From Caenimonas sedimenti (GTDB lineage: Bacteria; Pseudomonadota; Gammaproteobacteria; Burkholderiales; Burkholderiaceae_C): a stretch of DNA of 64,000 bases. The DNA lies in assembly GCF_007833165.1 (NCBI RefSeq), contig NZ_VOBQ01000022.1:62001-126000 (forward strand), read 5' to 3'. A model generated the notes under the pieces. That model was not told where the DNA came from and ran no database searches. It saw only the letters and a list, made by a program, of their open reading frames with translations. Positions 10,104 through 19,924 of this stretch are shown here, piece after piece. The position numbers were made by a program, and so were the translations under genes. Each line of letters opens with the position of its first letter. Position 1 is the stretch's first letter.

Positions 10104-10559
10104 GTGATCGACCTCGGCCTCTCCAAGATGGCGCTGATCGGCGCCGTGGCCCTGATCGTCATCGGGCCGGAGAAACTGCCGCGCGTCGCCCGCACCGTGG
10201 GCACGCTGCTGGGCAAGGCGCAGCGCTACGTGGCCGACGTCAAGGCGGAGGTCAACCGCTCCATGGAGCTGGATGAGCTGAAGAAGATGAAGGAGACCGT
10301 GGAGAGCGCGGCACGCGACGTCGAATCTTCCGTCTCCACGGCCGCTTCCGACTTCGAGAAGGACTGGCAGGACGCGACGTCGACGGCCAGCACGGCGCTG
10401 GCGCCACCGCCTTCGTTTCCCGAGTACAAGCACCCGAAGAAGAAGTGGCGGTTGAAGCAGGGCGCCATGCCCAATTGGTACAAGGCCCGGGCCGGCGTCC
10501 GGACCAAGGCGCTTTCCGGCGCCGCTCGTGTGGCAAAGTACCGCCCGCATCAATTGTGA
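10104..10559 (+). CDS. tatB: Sec-independent protein translocase subunit TatB
   Basis: TatB partners TatC in the receptor complex that recognises twin-arginine signal peptides. The product is 151 aa from a GTG at 10104, 10 bases after tatA. The N-terminal helix contains the E-in-motif I-G-P-E-K-L-P, diagnostic of TatB rather than TatA. A long amphipathic helix and a charged, partly disordered tail end in a basic stretch. A palindromic repeat separates it from tatC. Confidence 0.94.
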   Translation: MIDLGLSKMALIGAVALIVIGPEKLPRVARTVGTLLGKAQRYVADVKAEVNRSMELDELKKMKETVESAARDVESSVSTAASDFEKDWQDATSTASTALAPPPSFPEYKHPKKKWRLKQGAMPNWYKARAGVRTKALSGAARVAKYRPHQL

Positions 10560-10561
10560 AT

Positions 10562-10640
10562 CCCCCCCGAAGCGCCTGCGGCGCCTCCCCCCTCTGGGGG
10601 CGCCACCGGCGGCCCGGCAAAGCCGGTTCCGCGGTGGCCC
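10562..10640. repeat. Palindromic intergenic repeat, Comamonadaceae type
   Basis: The 95-base tatB-tatC spacer is filled with stacked palindromes. These are a GCGCC(TGCG)GCGC stem, a CCCCC(TCT)GGGGG stem, and a compound hairpin in which GCCACCG (10602-10608) pairs with CGGTGGC (10632-10638) around an inner CCGGC-AAA-GCCGG (10614-10626). The text is very like a spacer repeat I associate with Variovorax/Acidovorax-type genomes, where it occurs in many copies. Only one copy is in this window, so repetition is from memory, not seen. It leaves tatC without a good ribosome site and may stabilise or punctuate the tatAB message. Confidence 0.65.
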
Positions 10641-10654
10641 TCGAAATCTGAAAA

Positions 10655-11443
10655 ATGGCTACTGAACCCGAAGATGAGCTCGCGGGCACCGAACAGCCGT
10701 TCGTTGCCCACCTGGTCGAGCTGCGCGACCGGCTCATCAAGGCCGTCATCGCCATCGCCATCGTGGCTGTGGTCCTCGGCGTCTACCCCGGCCCGGGCGC
10801 GCTCTACGACATCCTGGCCGCTCCGCTGATCGCCCACCTGCCCAAGGGCGCGACCCTGATCGCCACCTCGGTGATCTCGCCGTTCATCGTGCCGCTGAAG
10901 ATCCTGCTGATGACGGCTTTCCTGATCGCCCTGCCGGTGGTGCTGTGGCAGGTGTGGGCCTTCGTCGCGCCAGGCCTCTACTCGCACGAGAAGAAGCTGG
11001 TGCTGCCGTTGGTGGTCTCCAGCACGCTGCTGTTCTTCATCGGCGTGGCGTTCTGCTACTTCTTCGTGTTCGGGCAGGTGTTCTCGTTCATCCAGAGCTT
11101 CGCGCCGAAGAGCATCACGGCGGCGCCCGACATCGAGGCCTACCTCACCTTCGTGCTGACGATGTTCATCGCGTTCGGCTGCGCCTTCGAGGTGCCCATC
11201 GTCGTGATCGTCCTGGCCCGCATGAACATCGTGCCGGTGGAGAAGCTGAAGGAATTCCGCGGTTACTTCGTCGTGCTCGCGTTCATCATCGCGGCGGTGA
11301 TCACGCCGCCGGACGTCGTGTCGCAGCTCGCGCTGGCGATCCCGATGTGCCTGCTCTACGAGGTGGGCATCTGGGCCGCGCAGATTTTCATCAAGCACAC
11401 CAAGGCGCCGGAAGACAAGGCCGCCGAAGAGGCGAAAACCTGA
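10655..11443 (+). CDS. tatC: Sec-independent protein translocase subunit TatC
   Basis: TatC is the six-helix inner-membrane receptor for twin-arginine signal peptides. The product is 262 aa. The signature N-terminal P-F-V-A-H-L-V-E-L-R-D-R and the F-V-A-P-G-L-Y-S-H-E-K-K loop are present. The conserved F-E-V-P segment and six hydrophobic stretches follow. The C-terminal tail is charged and alanine-rich. Plausible substrates in this window include the Rieske protein PetA and one binding protein with a twin-arginine leader. Confidence 0.96.
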   Translation: MATEPEDELAGTEQPFVAHLVELRDRLIKAVIAIAIVAVVLGVYPGPGALYDILAAPLIAHLPKGATLIATSVISPFIVPLKILLMTAFLIALPVVLWQVWAFVAPGLYSHEKKLVLPLVVSSTLLFFIGVAFCYFFVFGQVFSFIQSFAPKSITAAPDIEAYLTFVLTMFIAFGCAFEVPIVVIVLARMNIVPVEKLKEFRGYFVVLAFIIAAVITPPDVVSQLALAIPMCLLYEVGIWAAQIFIKHTKAPEDKAAEEAKT

Positions 11444-11468
11444 GCCTTCGCCGTGCCGCTGGACGCGG

Positions 11469-12632
<1,164 letters not shown>

Positions 12633-12688
12633 ACGCTCGATGTCCAGGGGAAACCCCAAGTGTAGACGGGCCTTGCCCGCCGCGGGCT

Positions 12689-13960
12689 TCAGCCGGCGGC
12701 GCGCCGCAAGGCGGCGTGCGGAATCTCCTTCGCCGGGCGGCCGCGCGGCCCCAGGTCGGCTTGCTCGACCGGGACGGCGTATCCCGTCGCCGGATTCAGG
12801 ATCGCGGCGCGCGAGCGCATGCCCCGCGCGGCTTCGGCCAGGTGTTCGGCATCGTGCAGCACATCCTCGGCTTCCGCCCGCCCCGGCGGCAGGTGCACCA
12901 CGCCGACGCCGATGTCCGGGCGGATTTCGACGCGTTCGCCGCCGAGCCCGGTCACTTCGATCGGCCGCCGCAGGCTGGAGGAAACGCGCAGCCCGAGGGT
13001 GCGCAGCCAGGCCGGCGAATCGATGGTCTCGACCAGGCAGATGAAGCAGCGGTCCCAGTAGCGCCCGACAGGGTTCACCACGCCCACCTGGCGCTGGATG
13101 CGGCCGGCGATGGCGATGTGCATCTCGTGCACGCCGCTCGCGCCCACCTGGGCGGCGATGCGGTCGACGTCGAACACCAGCACGGCGATGACCGCGCCGT
13201 CGCGCCGCGTGCGCTGACGGCGGCGCAAGGCTTCGATGAGCCGGTGCACGACGGCTCGCCCGCTCGCCACCCGTGTCACGGGATCCAGCGGCAGGAGGCT
13301 GCTGCCGGGCTCGCGGCTGGCCTTCCATTCGTGGCGGTCGCGCCGCCACAGCACGAAGCCGGTGAAGGCGTTGCTCAGGGCCGCGCAGAACGCGAACACC
13401 GCCTGGGCGGCGATTCCGACGTGAAGGTGCATGGCCTGCGCGTACAGGCCGGCGATCGCCGGCAGGGTGAGGAGGCAGCCGGCGGCCATCACCGGCGCCA
13501 GCCGGTCGCCCATCCCCCAGGCCCGGACGGCGAACCAGAGCATCATGCCGCTGCCCAGCAGGGACAGCCCCGCTGCCGCCGGCAACTGCTGGGCGCGGGG
13601 CAGGGTGAACGCGGCCACGGCCGCCAGCGGCAATGCCAACGCCGACAGGCGCAGGCCGACCGACATCAGCCGGTCGCGCTGGCGGGCGCCGAGCCAGCCG
13701 CGGATCCAGAAGGTGGAGAGGCCGACGCACAAGGGGCCGGCCAGCACCTGCAGCACGTGCAGGCGGTGCGGATCGGGCCGCAGTGTGGGCGCCAGGACGC
13801 CGCTCAGGATGAGCACGAACACGAAGACGATCACGTGGTAGGTGGCGCCCCGCAGCAGCGAAAGGCTGGGGCGGGCCGCGAGGTCCGCCAGCCGGGTCGC
13901 CGCCACGGCGGCGATGGCCCCCAGCGACATGCTCCAGATCATCAGTTCCATGGCGCGCAT
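12689..13960 (-). CDS. Multipass membrane protein with degenerate GGDEF-like domain
   Basis: This protein of about 423 aa has roughly seven hydrophobic helices in the first 220 residues, then a soluble domain with GGDEF topology. It has D-P-V-T-R-V-A-S-G-R-A (compare D-P-L-T-G-L-x-N-R), then V-F-D-V-D-R, then G-R-Y-W-D-R-C-F where an active cyclase has R-Y-G-G-D-E-F. The catalytic G-G-D/E-E-F is therefore lost. Cyclic-di-GMP synthesis is not expected, though a scaffold or GTP-sensing role is possible. The second of three clustered ATGs (13960) is chosen because an AGGAG lies 6 bases upstream. The first would give two more residues. It is divergent from the Nif3 gene. Confidence 0.72.
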   Translation of the reverse strand: MRAMELMIWSMSLGAIAAVAATRLADLAARPSLSLLRGATYHVIVFVFVLILSGVLAPTLRPDPHRLHVLQVLAGPLCVGLSTFWIRGWLGARQRDRLMSVGLRLSALALPLAAVAAFTLPRAQQLPAAAGLSLLGSGMMLWFAVRAWGMGDRLAPVMAAGCLLTLPAIAGLYAQAMHLHVGIAAQAVFAFCAALSNAFTGFVLWRRDRHEWKASREPGSSLLPLDPVTRVASGRAVVHRLIEALRRRQRTRRDGAVIAVLVFDVDRIAAQVGASGVHEMHIAIAGRIQRQVGVVNPVGRYWDRCFICLVETIDSPAWLRTLGLRVSSSLRRPIEVTGLGGERVEIRPDIGVGVVHLPPGRAEAEDVLHDAEHLAEAARGMRSRAAILNPATGYAVPVEQADLGPRGRPAKEIPHAALRRAAG

Positions 13961-14059
13961 CTGCATCTCCTCGTCTTGCGGACGATTGTTCGATGGCCAG
14001 GCGGTGCATTCCAGGGAAGTAGCCGTTGCAAAATGGGTGACTTCCGACCACTCCCCAAG

Positions 14060-14818
14060 ATGACGCAACGCCAAGCCCTGCTGCAAGCCTTCGACGCCCT
14101 GCTGGCGCCGGAACGGTTCAAGGACTACGGGCCGAACGGCCTGCAGGTGGAGGGCAAGGACGGCATCGAGCGCATCGTGTCCGGGGTCACGGCAAGCCGC
14201 GCCCTCATCGAGCAGGCGATTGCGCAGCGCGCCGACGCGGTGTTCGTGCACCACGGCCTCTTCTGGCGCGGCCACGACGGGCGCGTCACCGGCTGGCTGA
14301 AGCAGCGCCTCGCCTTGCTGCTGGCGCACGACATCAACCTGTTCGCCTACCACTTGCCGCTGGACGCCCACCCGGTGCTGGGCAACAACGCCCAGCTGGG
14401 CGAGCGCCTGGGCCTGCGTGCGGACGCGCGCTTCGGCGAGCAGGACCTCGGGTTCCTGGGTGGACGCGCCGATGGCGGCAGCTTCGGCGACGGCGCGGCG
14501 CTGGCGGCGCATGCCCAACACGTCCTCGGCCGCGCGGTGGTCCTGGTGGCTGGTACCGACCGGCCGATCCGCCGCGTCGCCTGGTGCACCGGCGGCGCGC
14601 AGTCCTATTTCGAAGATGCCATCGCGGCCGGCGCGGACGCCTTCCTGACCGGCGAGATCTCGGAGCCGCAGGCGCACTACGCGCGCGAGTGCGGAGTGAG
14701 CTTCCTGGCCTGCGGCCACCACGCCACCGAGCGCTATGGCGCACCGGCCGTCGCCGCGCACGTGGCTGCGCAGCTGGGCCTCGCGCACAGCTTCATCGAC
14801 ATCGACAACCCCGCATGA
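14060..14818 (+). CDS. Nif3-like dinuclear metal-centre hexameric protein
   Basis: This 252-aa member of the Nif3/YbgI (DUF34) family forms toroidal hexamers with a dinuclear metal site; some members are annotated as GTP cyclohydrolase I type 2-like. Metal-binding histidines are visible in V-H-H-G-L-F-W, Y-H-L-P-L-D-A-H and G-H-H-A-T-E, and N-G-L-Q-V-E-G is the usual N-terminal motif. The ATG at 14060 gives the canonical N-terminus; an in-frame ATG at 14033 would add nine residues. The stop overlaps the pdxA start (ATGA). The biochemical role is unsettled family-wide. Confidence 0.9.
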   Translation: MTQRQALLQAFDALLAPERFKDYGPNGLQVEGKDGIERIVSGVTASRALIEQAIAQRADAVFVHHGLFWRGHDGRVTGWLKQRLALLLAHDINLFAYHLPLDAHPVLGNNAQLGERLGLRADARFGEQDLGFLGGRADGGSFGDGAALAAHAQHVLGRAVVLVAGTDRPIRRVAWCTGGAQSYFEDAIAAGADAFLTGEISEPQAHYARECGVSFLACGHHATERYGAPAVAAHVAAQLGLAHSFIDIDNPA

Positions 14819-15840
14819 CTCGCCCGATCGCCATCACGATGGGCGATCCGGCGGGGATCGGGCCGGAGATCATTGCCAAGGCATTTGCCGAAGCGCCCGA
14901 GTTGCTGCAAGGCTGCTTCGTGGCCGGCGATGTCGAGTGCATGCGGCGCGGCGCCGCGCTGGCCGCGATGGGGCGGATCGCGCTGCCGGTCGCGGCAATC
15001 GCCGCCTCGGCGGAATGTCCGGCCGTGCCGCCGGGCTGCATCCCGGTCCTGCCGGTGGAGGCTGGCCGCCGGCCGCTGCCGCCGCTGGGCCGGGTCGACC
15101 CCGCAGCCGGGCGCGCCGCGGCGCAGGCCGTGCAATGGGCGGCGCGGGCCGCGCTGCGCGGTGAGATCGCGGCGCTGGTGACGGCTCCATTGAACAAGGA
15201 GGCCCTGGCGGCCGCGGGCCTGGCGTTCCCCGGCCATACCGAATTGCTCCAGGCGGAGGCCGCGGCGCACCGCGGCATGACGGCGGCGCAGATGCCGGTG
15301 CGCATGATGCTGGCCAACCGCGAGCTGCGCACGGTCCTCGTGAGCATCCACGTTTCGCTGCGGGAGGCGATCGAGGCGGTCACTTTCGACAACGTGCTGG
15401 TCACCTTGCGTATTGCCCATCAAGCCCTTTCCGCGGCTCTTGGCCGGTCCCCCAGGCTGGGGGTTGCCGGCCTCAATCCTCACGCGGGCGAGGGGGGCCT
15501 GTTCGGGCGCGAGGAGCTGGAGATCATTGCGCCCGCGATCGCTGCGGCACGGGGCGAAGGGATGGATGCCCACGGCCCGTTCGCGCCGGACACGGTGTTC
15601 ATGCGCGCCCGCACGGGCGAATTCGACGCGGTGATCGCGATGTACCACGACCAGGGCCTGATCCCGGTCAAATACCTGGGCGTGGAGCAGGGCGTGAACG
15701 TCACCCTGGGCCTGCCGCTGGTGCGGACCAGCCCCGACCACGGCACGGCCTTCGACATCGCCGGCACCGGCCGGGCCAGCGCGGCCAGCCTGATCGAGGC
15801 CATCCGCGTGGCCCGCCAGCTGTCCGGCTCGGCTTCCTAA
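14815..15840 (+). CDS. pdxA: 4-hydroxythreonine-4-phosphate dehydrogenase
   Basis: PdxA oxidises 4-phosphohydroxy-L-threonine with NAD(P) in DXP-dependent pyridoxal phosphate synthesis. The product is 341 aa. It has the expected [10 protein letters not shown] start, the metal-binding histidines in G-H-T-E-L-L, N-P-H-A-G-E and M-Y-H-D-Q-G, and the C-terminal T-A-F-D-I-A-G-T-G motif. It overlaps the Nif3 gene by 4 bases. Its TAA stop overlaps the convergent mscL stop, so the two genes share their last bases. Confidence 0.95.
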   Translation: MTRPIAITMGDPAGIGPEIIAKAFAEAPELLQGCFVAGDVECMRRGAALAAMGRIALPVAAIAASAECPAVPPGCIPVLPVEAGRRPLPPLGRVDPAAGRAAAQAVQWAARAALRGEIAALVTAPLNKEALAAAGLAFPGHTELLQAEAAAHRGMTAAQMPVRMMLANRELRTVLVSIHVSLREAIEAVTFDNVLVTLRIAHQALSAALGRSPRLGVAGLNPHAGEGGLFGREELEIIAPAIAAARGEGMDAHGPFAPDTVFMRARTGEFDAVIAMYHDQGLIPVKYLGVEQGVNVTLGLPLVRTSPDHGTAFDIAGTGRASAASLIEAIRVARQLSGSAS

Positions 15841-16274
15841 GGCTTGCGCAGGCTGTCGCGGATCTCACGCAGCAGCAGCACGTCCTCCGGCGGCGGCGCC
15901 GGTTCCGCCGCCTTTTCGGCATGCGCGTGTTCCCGGCGCAACCGGTTGATCTGCTGGACCATCAGGAAGATCACGAACGCCAGGATCATGAAGTTGACGA
16001 CAACGGTGATGAAGTTCCCCCACGCGAACACCGGCACACCCGCCTTCTTCAGCGCGTCCAGCGTCATCGCCGTGCCCGGCGGCACCGAGCCCAGCACGAA
16101 GAAGAAGTTGGAGAAATCCAGTTTGCCGACGACGGCGCCGATGCTGGGCATGACCAGATCGTTGACCAGCGAGTCGACGATCTTGCCGAATGCCGCCCCG
16201 ATGATGACGCCGACGGCAAGGTCGACCACGTTGCCCTTGACGGCAAATTCCCGGAATTCCTGCAGCATGCCCAT
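15837..16274 (-). CDS. mscL: Large-conductance mechanosensitive channel
   Basis: MscL is a pentameric inner-membrane tension valve that releases solutes on hypo-osmotic shock. The product is 145 aa. The N-terminal amphipathic helix and first membrane helix carry the conserved [20 protein letters not shown] segment. The second membrane helix (about 75-97) ends in a charged cytoplasmic helix with L-L-x-E-I-R. The ATG at 16274 has an AGGAGG 6 bases upstream. The gene is divergent from petA and overlaps the pdxA stop tail-to-tail. Confidence 0.96.
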   Translation of the reverse strand: MGMLQEFREFAVKGNVVDLAVGVIIGAAFGKIVDSLVNDLVMPSIGAVVGKLDFSNFFFVLGSVPPGTAMTLDALKKAGVPVFAWGNFITVVVNFMILAFVIFLMVQQINRLRREHAHAEKAAEPAPPPEDVLLLREIRDSLRKP

Positions 16275-16327
16275 GTAGCCCTCCTGGTTTGCAACCTGGC
16301 GCGCAGTATGGGGCAGGCGCGGGCGGG

Positions 16328-16357
16328 TGGAACCAGGCCGAAACGCTCCGCTACAAT
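16328..16357 (+). promoter_or_regulatory. Possible sigma-70 promoter for petABC
   Basis: A TACAAT hexamer at 16352-16357 matches the -10 consensus at 5 of 6 positions. A weak -35-like TGGAAC lies at 16328-16333, 18 bases upstream. It sits 41 bases before the petA ATG, between divergent mscL and petA. No other strong hexamer pair was seen in this spacer. The call rests only on sequence resemblance. Confidence 0.4.
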
Positions 16358-16398
16358 CGCGGGTTGACCCCAATTCAGCGAAGATCCTCGAGGACCCC

Positions 16399-16995
16399 AT
16401 GAGCAATTCCACGGTGGACGCCAGCAAACGGACGTGGCTGATCGCGTCCGGTTGCGCTGGCGCGATCGGCGGCGCTTTCACGGCCGTGCCGTTCGTCAGC
16501 AGCTTCCAGCCCTCCGAACGCGCCAAGGCTGCCGGCGCCCCGGTCGAAGTGGACATTTCCGCGCTCAAGCCCGGCGAAAAGATGACGGTCGAGTGGCGCG
16601 GCAAGCCGGTGTGGATCATGCGCCGCACGCCGGAGCAGGTGGCCGCCCTGCCGAAGCTCGATGGCCAGCTGGCCGACCCGAAGTCGGACCGGACCGCCTA
16701 CCCGACGCCCGAGTACGCCAAGAACGAAGCCCGTTCGATCAAGCCGGAAATCTTCGTTGCCGTGGGCATCTGTTCGCACCTGGGCTGCTCACCCACCGAC
16801 AAGCTGCAGGCCGGCCCCCAGCCCTCGCTGCCCGACGACTGGCAAGGTGGCTTCCTGTGCCCGTGCCACGGCTCGACCTTCGACCTGGCCGGCCGCGTCT
16901 ACAAGAACAAGCCCGCGCCCGACAACCTCGAGGTGCCGCCGCACATGTACCTGTCGGATACCCGCCTGCTGGTCGGCGAAGACAAGAAGGCCTGA
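16399..16995 (+). CDS. petA: Ubiquinol-cytochrome c reductase, Rieske iron-sulfur subunit
   Basis: This is the Rieske protein of the cytochrome bc1 complex, carrying electrons from ubiquinol to cytochrome c1. The product is 198 aa. The 2Fe-2S ligands are C125 and H127 (C-S-H-L-G-C) and C154 and H157 (C-P-C-H-G-S), with the disulfide pair C130/C156. An uncleaved N-terminal anchor follows S-K-R-T-W-L. This is a twin-arginine motif with Lys-Arg in place of Arg-Arg, and Rieske proteins are usual Tat substrates. It heads the petABC operon. Confidence 0.97.
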   Translation: MSNSTVDASKRTWLIASGCAGAIGGAFTAVPFVSSFQPSERAKAAGAPVEVDISALKPGEKMTVEWRGKPVWIMRRTPEQVAALPKLDGQLADPKSDRTAYPTPEYAKNEARSIKPEIFVAVGICSHLGCSPTDKLQAGPQPSLPDDWQGGFLCPCHGSTFDLAGRVYKNKPAPDNLEVPPHMYLSDTRLLVGEDKKA

Positions 16996-17000
16996 CCACC

Positions 17001-18413
17001 ATGGCTGAATTCAAGGAAATCTCCCCCAACGCCAGCGCGGTCGACAAGGTGGAGAACTGGTTCCACAACCGGTTCCCGTTCGCCTTCGACTTCTACCGCG
17101 ACCACATGTCGGCGTACTACGCGCCGAAGAACTTCAACTTCTGGTACTTCTTCGGCTCGCTGTCGCTGCTGGTGCTGGTGATCCAGATCGTCACCGGCAT
17201 CTTCCTGGTGATGCACTACAAGCCGGACGCCGGCATGGCCTTCGCCTCGGTCGAATACATCATGCGCGACGTGCCCTGGGGCTGGCTGGTGCGCTACATG
17301 CACTCCACCGGCGCCTCGGCCTTCTTCGTCGTCGTGTACCTGCACATGTACCGCGGCCTCATCTACGGCAGCTACCGCAAGCCGCGCGAGCTGGTGTGGG
17401 TGTTCGGCTGCGCGATCTTCCTGCTGCTGATGGGCGAGGCCTTCTTCGGCTACCTGCTGCCCTGGGGCCAGATGTCCTACTGGGGCGCGCAGGTGATCGT
17501 GAACCTGTTCGCCGCCATTCCTTTCATCGGTCCGGATCTGGCCCTGCTGATCCGCGGCGACTACGTGGTGAGCGACGCCACGCTGAACCGCTTCTTCAGC
17601 TTCCACGTGATCGCCATCCCGCTGGTGCTGCTCGGCCTGGTCGCCGCGCACATCCTGGCGCTGCATGACGTCGGCTCCAACAACCCCGACGGCGTCGAGA
17701 TCAAGGGCCCGAAGGCGCCCAAGGACGAGAACGGCAAGCCGCTGGACGGCATTCCCTTCCATCCGTACTACACGGTCCACGACATCTTCGGCGTGGCCGT
17801 GTTCCTGATGGTGTTCAGCGCCATCATCTTCTTCGCCCCGGAAATGGGCGGCTACTTCCTGGAGTTCAACAACTTCATCCCGGCCGACCCGCTGAAGACG
17901 CCGCCGCACATCGCGCCGGTCTGGTACTTCACGCCTTACTACTCCATGTTGCGCGCGACCACCGACGTGATGATCGACGTGCTGTGCGTCATCGCCGCGC
18001 TGGGCGCGCTGCTGGCGGTCTGGAAGGTGCGCATGCCGGGCATGGCGAAGGTCGCCGTCGTCGTGTTTGCGCTCGTCGCCATCGGCCTGCTGAAGGTGTT
18101 CGACGCCAAGTTCTGGGGCGTGGTCGTGATGGGCGCCTCCACCATGATCCTGTTCGCCCTGCCATGGCTCGACCGCAGCCCGGCCAAATCGATTCGCTAC
18201 CGCCCGACGTGGCACAAGTGGATGTACGGGGTCTTCGTGGTCAACTTCATCGTTCTCGGCTACCTCGGCATCCAGCCGCCGTCCGACCTCGGCACGATCG
18301 TGGCGCAGGCCGGCACCCTCTACTACTTCGGCTTCTTCCTGCTGATGCCGTGGTGGAGCCAGCTCGGCACCTTCAAGCCCGTGCCCGAGCGCATCACCTA
18401 TGCGGCGCATTGA
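17001..18413 (+). CDS. petB: Cytochrome b subunit of the bc1 complex
   Basis: This 470-aa polytopic membrane subunit holds hemes bL and bH and both quinone sites. The N-terminal W-F-H-N-R-F-P region, the G-S-L-S-L-L-V-L-V-I-Q helix, the W-G-W-L-V-R-Y-M-H-S-T-G-A-S heme-ligand segment and the G-E-A-F-F-G-Y-L-L-P-W-G-Q-M-S-Y-W-G Qo loop are clear. A P-E-W-Y-like element is replaced by A-P-V-W-Y-F-T-P-Y, as commonly seen in betaproteobacteria. The start lies 5 bases after petA. The length is the long form (b6 and subunit IV regions fused). Confidence 0.97.
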   Translation: MAEFKEISPNASAVDKVENWFHNRFPFAFDFYRDHMSAYYAPKNFNFWYFFGSLSLLVLVIQIVTGIFLVMHYKPDAGMAFASVEYIMRDVPWGWLVRYMHSTGASAFFVVVYLHMYRGLIYGSYRKPRELVWVFGCAIFLLLMGEAFFGYLLPWGQMSYWGAQVIVNLFAAIPFIGPDLALLIRGDYVVSDATLNRFFSFHVIAIPLVLLGLVAAHILALHDVGSNNPDGVEIKGPKAPKDENGKPLDGIPFHPYYTVHDIFGVAVFLMVFSAIIFFAPEMGGYFLEFNNFIPADPLKTPPHIAPVWYFTPYYSMLRATTDVMIDVLCVIAALGALLAVWKVRMPGMAKVAVVVFALVAIGLLKVFDAKFWGVVVMGASTMILFALPWLDRSPAKSIRYRPTWHKWMYGVFVVNFIVLGYLGIQPPSDLGTIVAQAGTLYYFGFFLLMPWWSQLGTFKPVPERITYAAH

Positions 18414-18429
18414 AGCGGGAGCGACCGGA

Positions 18430-19185
18430 ATGAAGCAACTGATCCTCTCCCTCATGCTCGCCTGCGGCCTGCTGGCCGGGGCGCACGCGGCCGGCGGCGA
18501 AGGCGTGGCCTGGGACAAGGCGCCCAGCCGCGTGAACGACCTGCCGGCGCTGCAGAACGGCGCCAAGCTGTTCGTCAACTACTGCCTGAACTGCCACTCG
18601 GCCGCCTACATGCGGTTCAACCGCCTGCAGGACATCGGCATTTCCGAGCAGCAGATCAAGGACAACCTGCTGCAGGGCACCGACAAGGTCGGCGACGTCA
18701 TGAAGGCGACGATCGACCCGAAGGACGCCAAGGACTGGTTCGGCGGGACCCCGCCCGACCTGACGCTGATCGCCCGCTCGCGCGCCGGCCACGGCGGCAC
18801 CGGCGCGGACTACCTGTACACCTACATGCGCACGTTCTACCGGGATCCGGAGAAGGCGACCGGCTGGAACAACCTGGCTTTCCCCAACGTCGCCATGCCG
18901 CACGCGCTGTGGGAACTGCAGGGCGAGCGCCAGCCGCAGTTCGACACCATGAAGAGCCATGGCCACGACGTGAAGGTGTTCAAGGGCTGGAAGCAGGTGA
19001 GCCCCGGCACCATGACGCCGTTGCAGTACGACGAAGCCGTGGGTGACCTCGTGGGCTACCTGCAGTGGATGGCCGAACCCAGCCAGAACACGCGTGTGCG
19101 CGTTGGCGTGTGGGTGCTGCTCTTCCTCGGGGTCTTCACCGTGATCGCCTGGCGCCTGAACGCGGCGTTCTGGAAAAATATATAG
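18430..19185 (+). CDS. petC: Cytochrome c1 subunit of the bc1 complex
   Basis: This 251-aa periplasmic heme protein is anchored by a C-terminal helix (about residues 226-245). A Sec signal peptide covers roughly residues 1-20, ending at A-H-A. The heme site C-L-N-C-H gives C52, C55 and H56, and the distal Met is likely in the P-N-V-A-M-P-H region. The ATG at 18430 follows petB by 16 bases; an upstream in-frame ATG at 18400 overlaps petB and would precede the signal peptide, so it is not chosen. It is the last bc1 gene and is followed by a terminator-like hairpin. Confidence 0.96.
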   Translation: MKQLILSLMLACGLLAGAHAAGGEGVAWDKAPSRVNDLPALQNGAKLFVNYCLNCHSAAYMRFNRLQDIGISEQQIKDNLLQGTDKVGDVMKATIDPKDAKDWFGGTPPDLTLIARSRAGHGGTGADYLYTYMRTFYRDPEKATGWNNLAFPNVAMPHALWELQGERQPQFDTMKSHGHDVKVFKGWKQVSPGTMTPLQYDEAVGDLVGYLQWMAEPSQNTRVRVGVWVLLFLGVFTVIAWRLNAAFWKNI

Positions 19186-19234
19186 GTAACGGACGAAAAC
19201 GCGGTCCGGCGTTGCCGGACACGCGGACTTGTCG

Positions 19235-19266
19235 GAGTGGGCTCCTTCTTTGGACCCACTCTTTTT
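19235..19266 (+). terminator. Rho-independent terminator or attenuator between petC and sspA
   Basis: A GAGTGGGctcc stem (from 19235) pairs with ggaCCCACTC (to 19261) around a TTCTTT loop, with one bulged base, followed by five T residues (19262-19266). It lies 50 bases after petC and ends only 20 bases before the sspA ATG, leaving no room for a separate sspA promoter downstream of it. It could end petABC transcription or act as an attenuator in an sspA leader. Confidence 0.8.
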
Positions 19267-19286
19267 AGCTTTAAAGGACACACAAA

Positions 19287-19898
19287 ATGATGGTGCTTTA
19301 CTCGGGAACCACCTGCCCCTTCTCCCACCGCTGCCGTTTCGTGCTGTTCGAAAAAGGCATGGATTTCGAGATCCGCGACGTCGACCTGTACAACAAGCCG
19401 GAAGACATCAACGTGATGAACCCGTACGGCCAGGTGCCGATCCTGGTCGAGCGCGACCTGATCCTGTACGAGTCGAACATCATCAACGAGTACATCGACG
19501 AGCGCTTCCCGCATCCGCAGCTGATGCCCGGCGACCCGGTCGATCGCGCCCGCGTGCGCCTGTTCCTGCTCAATTTCGAGAAGGAACTGTTCGTGCACGT
19601 GTCCACGCTCGAGTCGCGCGCGGCCAAGTCGAACGAGAAGGCGCTGGAGAAGGCCCGCTCGCACATCCGCGACCGCCTCACGCAGCTGGCGCCCGTGTTC
19701 CTGAAGAACAAGTACATGCTGGGCGAGAACTTCTCGATGCTCGACGTCGCCATCGCGCCCCTGCTGTGGCGCCTCGATTACTATGGCATCGAGTTGTCCA
19801 AGAACGCCGCGCCCCTGCTCAAGTACGCCGAGCGCATCTTCTCCCGGCCGGCCTACATCGAGGCCCTGACGCCGTCCGAGAAGGTGATGCGCAAGTAA
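19287..19898 (+). CDS. sspA: Stringent starvation protein A
   Basis: SspA is a glutathione-S-transferase-fold protein that binds RNA polymerase and sigma-70 rather than acting as a GST. The product is 203 aa. The thioredoxin-like N-terminal half holds C-P-F-S-H-R-C, N-P-Y-G-Q-V-P and the E-S-N-I-I-N-E-Y-I-D-E motif. The all-helical C-terminal half ends in K-V-M-R-K. An AAAGGA ribosome site precedes the ATG. It lies between petABC and sspB, the conserved beta/gammaproteobacterial order. Confidence 0.95.
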   Translation: MMVLYSGTTCPFSHRCRFVLFEKGMDFEIRDVDLYNKPEDINVMNPYGQVPILVERDLILYESNIINEYIDERFPHPQLMPGDPVDRARVRLFLLNFEKELFVHVSTLESRAAKSNEKALEKARSHIRDRLTQLAPVFLKNKYMLGENFSMLDVAIAPLLWRLDYYGIELSKNAAPLLKYAERIFSRPAYIEALTPSEKVMRK

Positions 19899-19924
19899 AC
19901 CTGGGCGTGCCGCGGCCACCGAGC

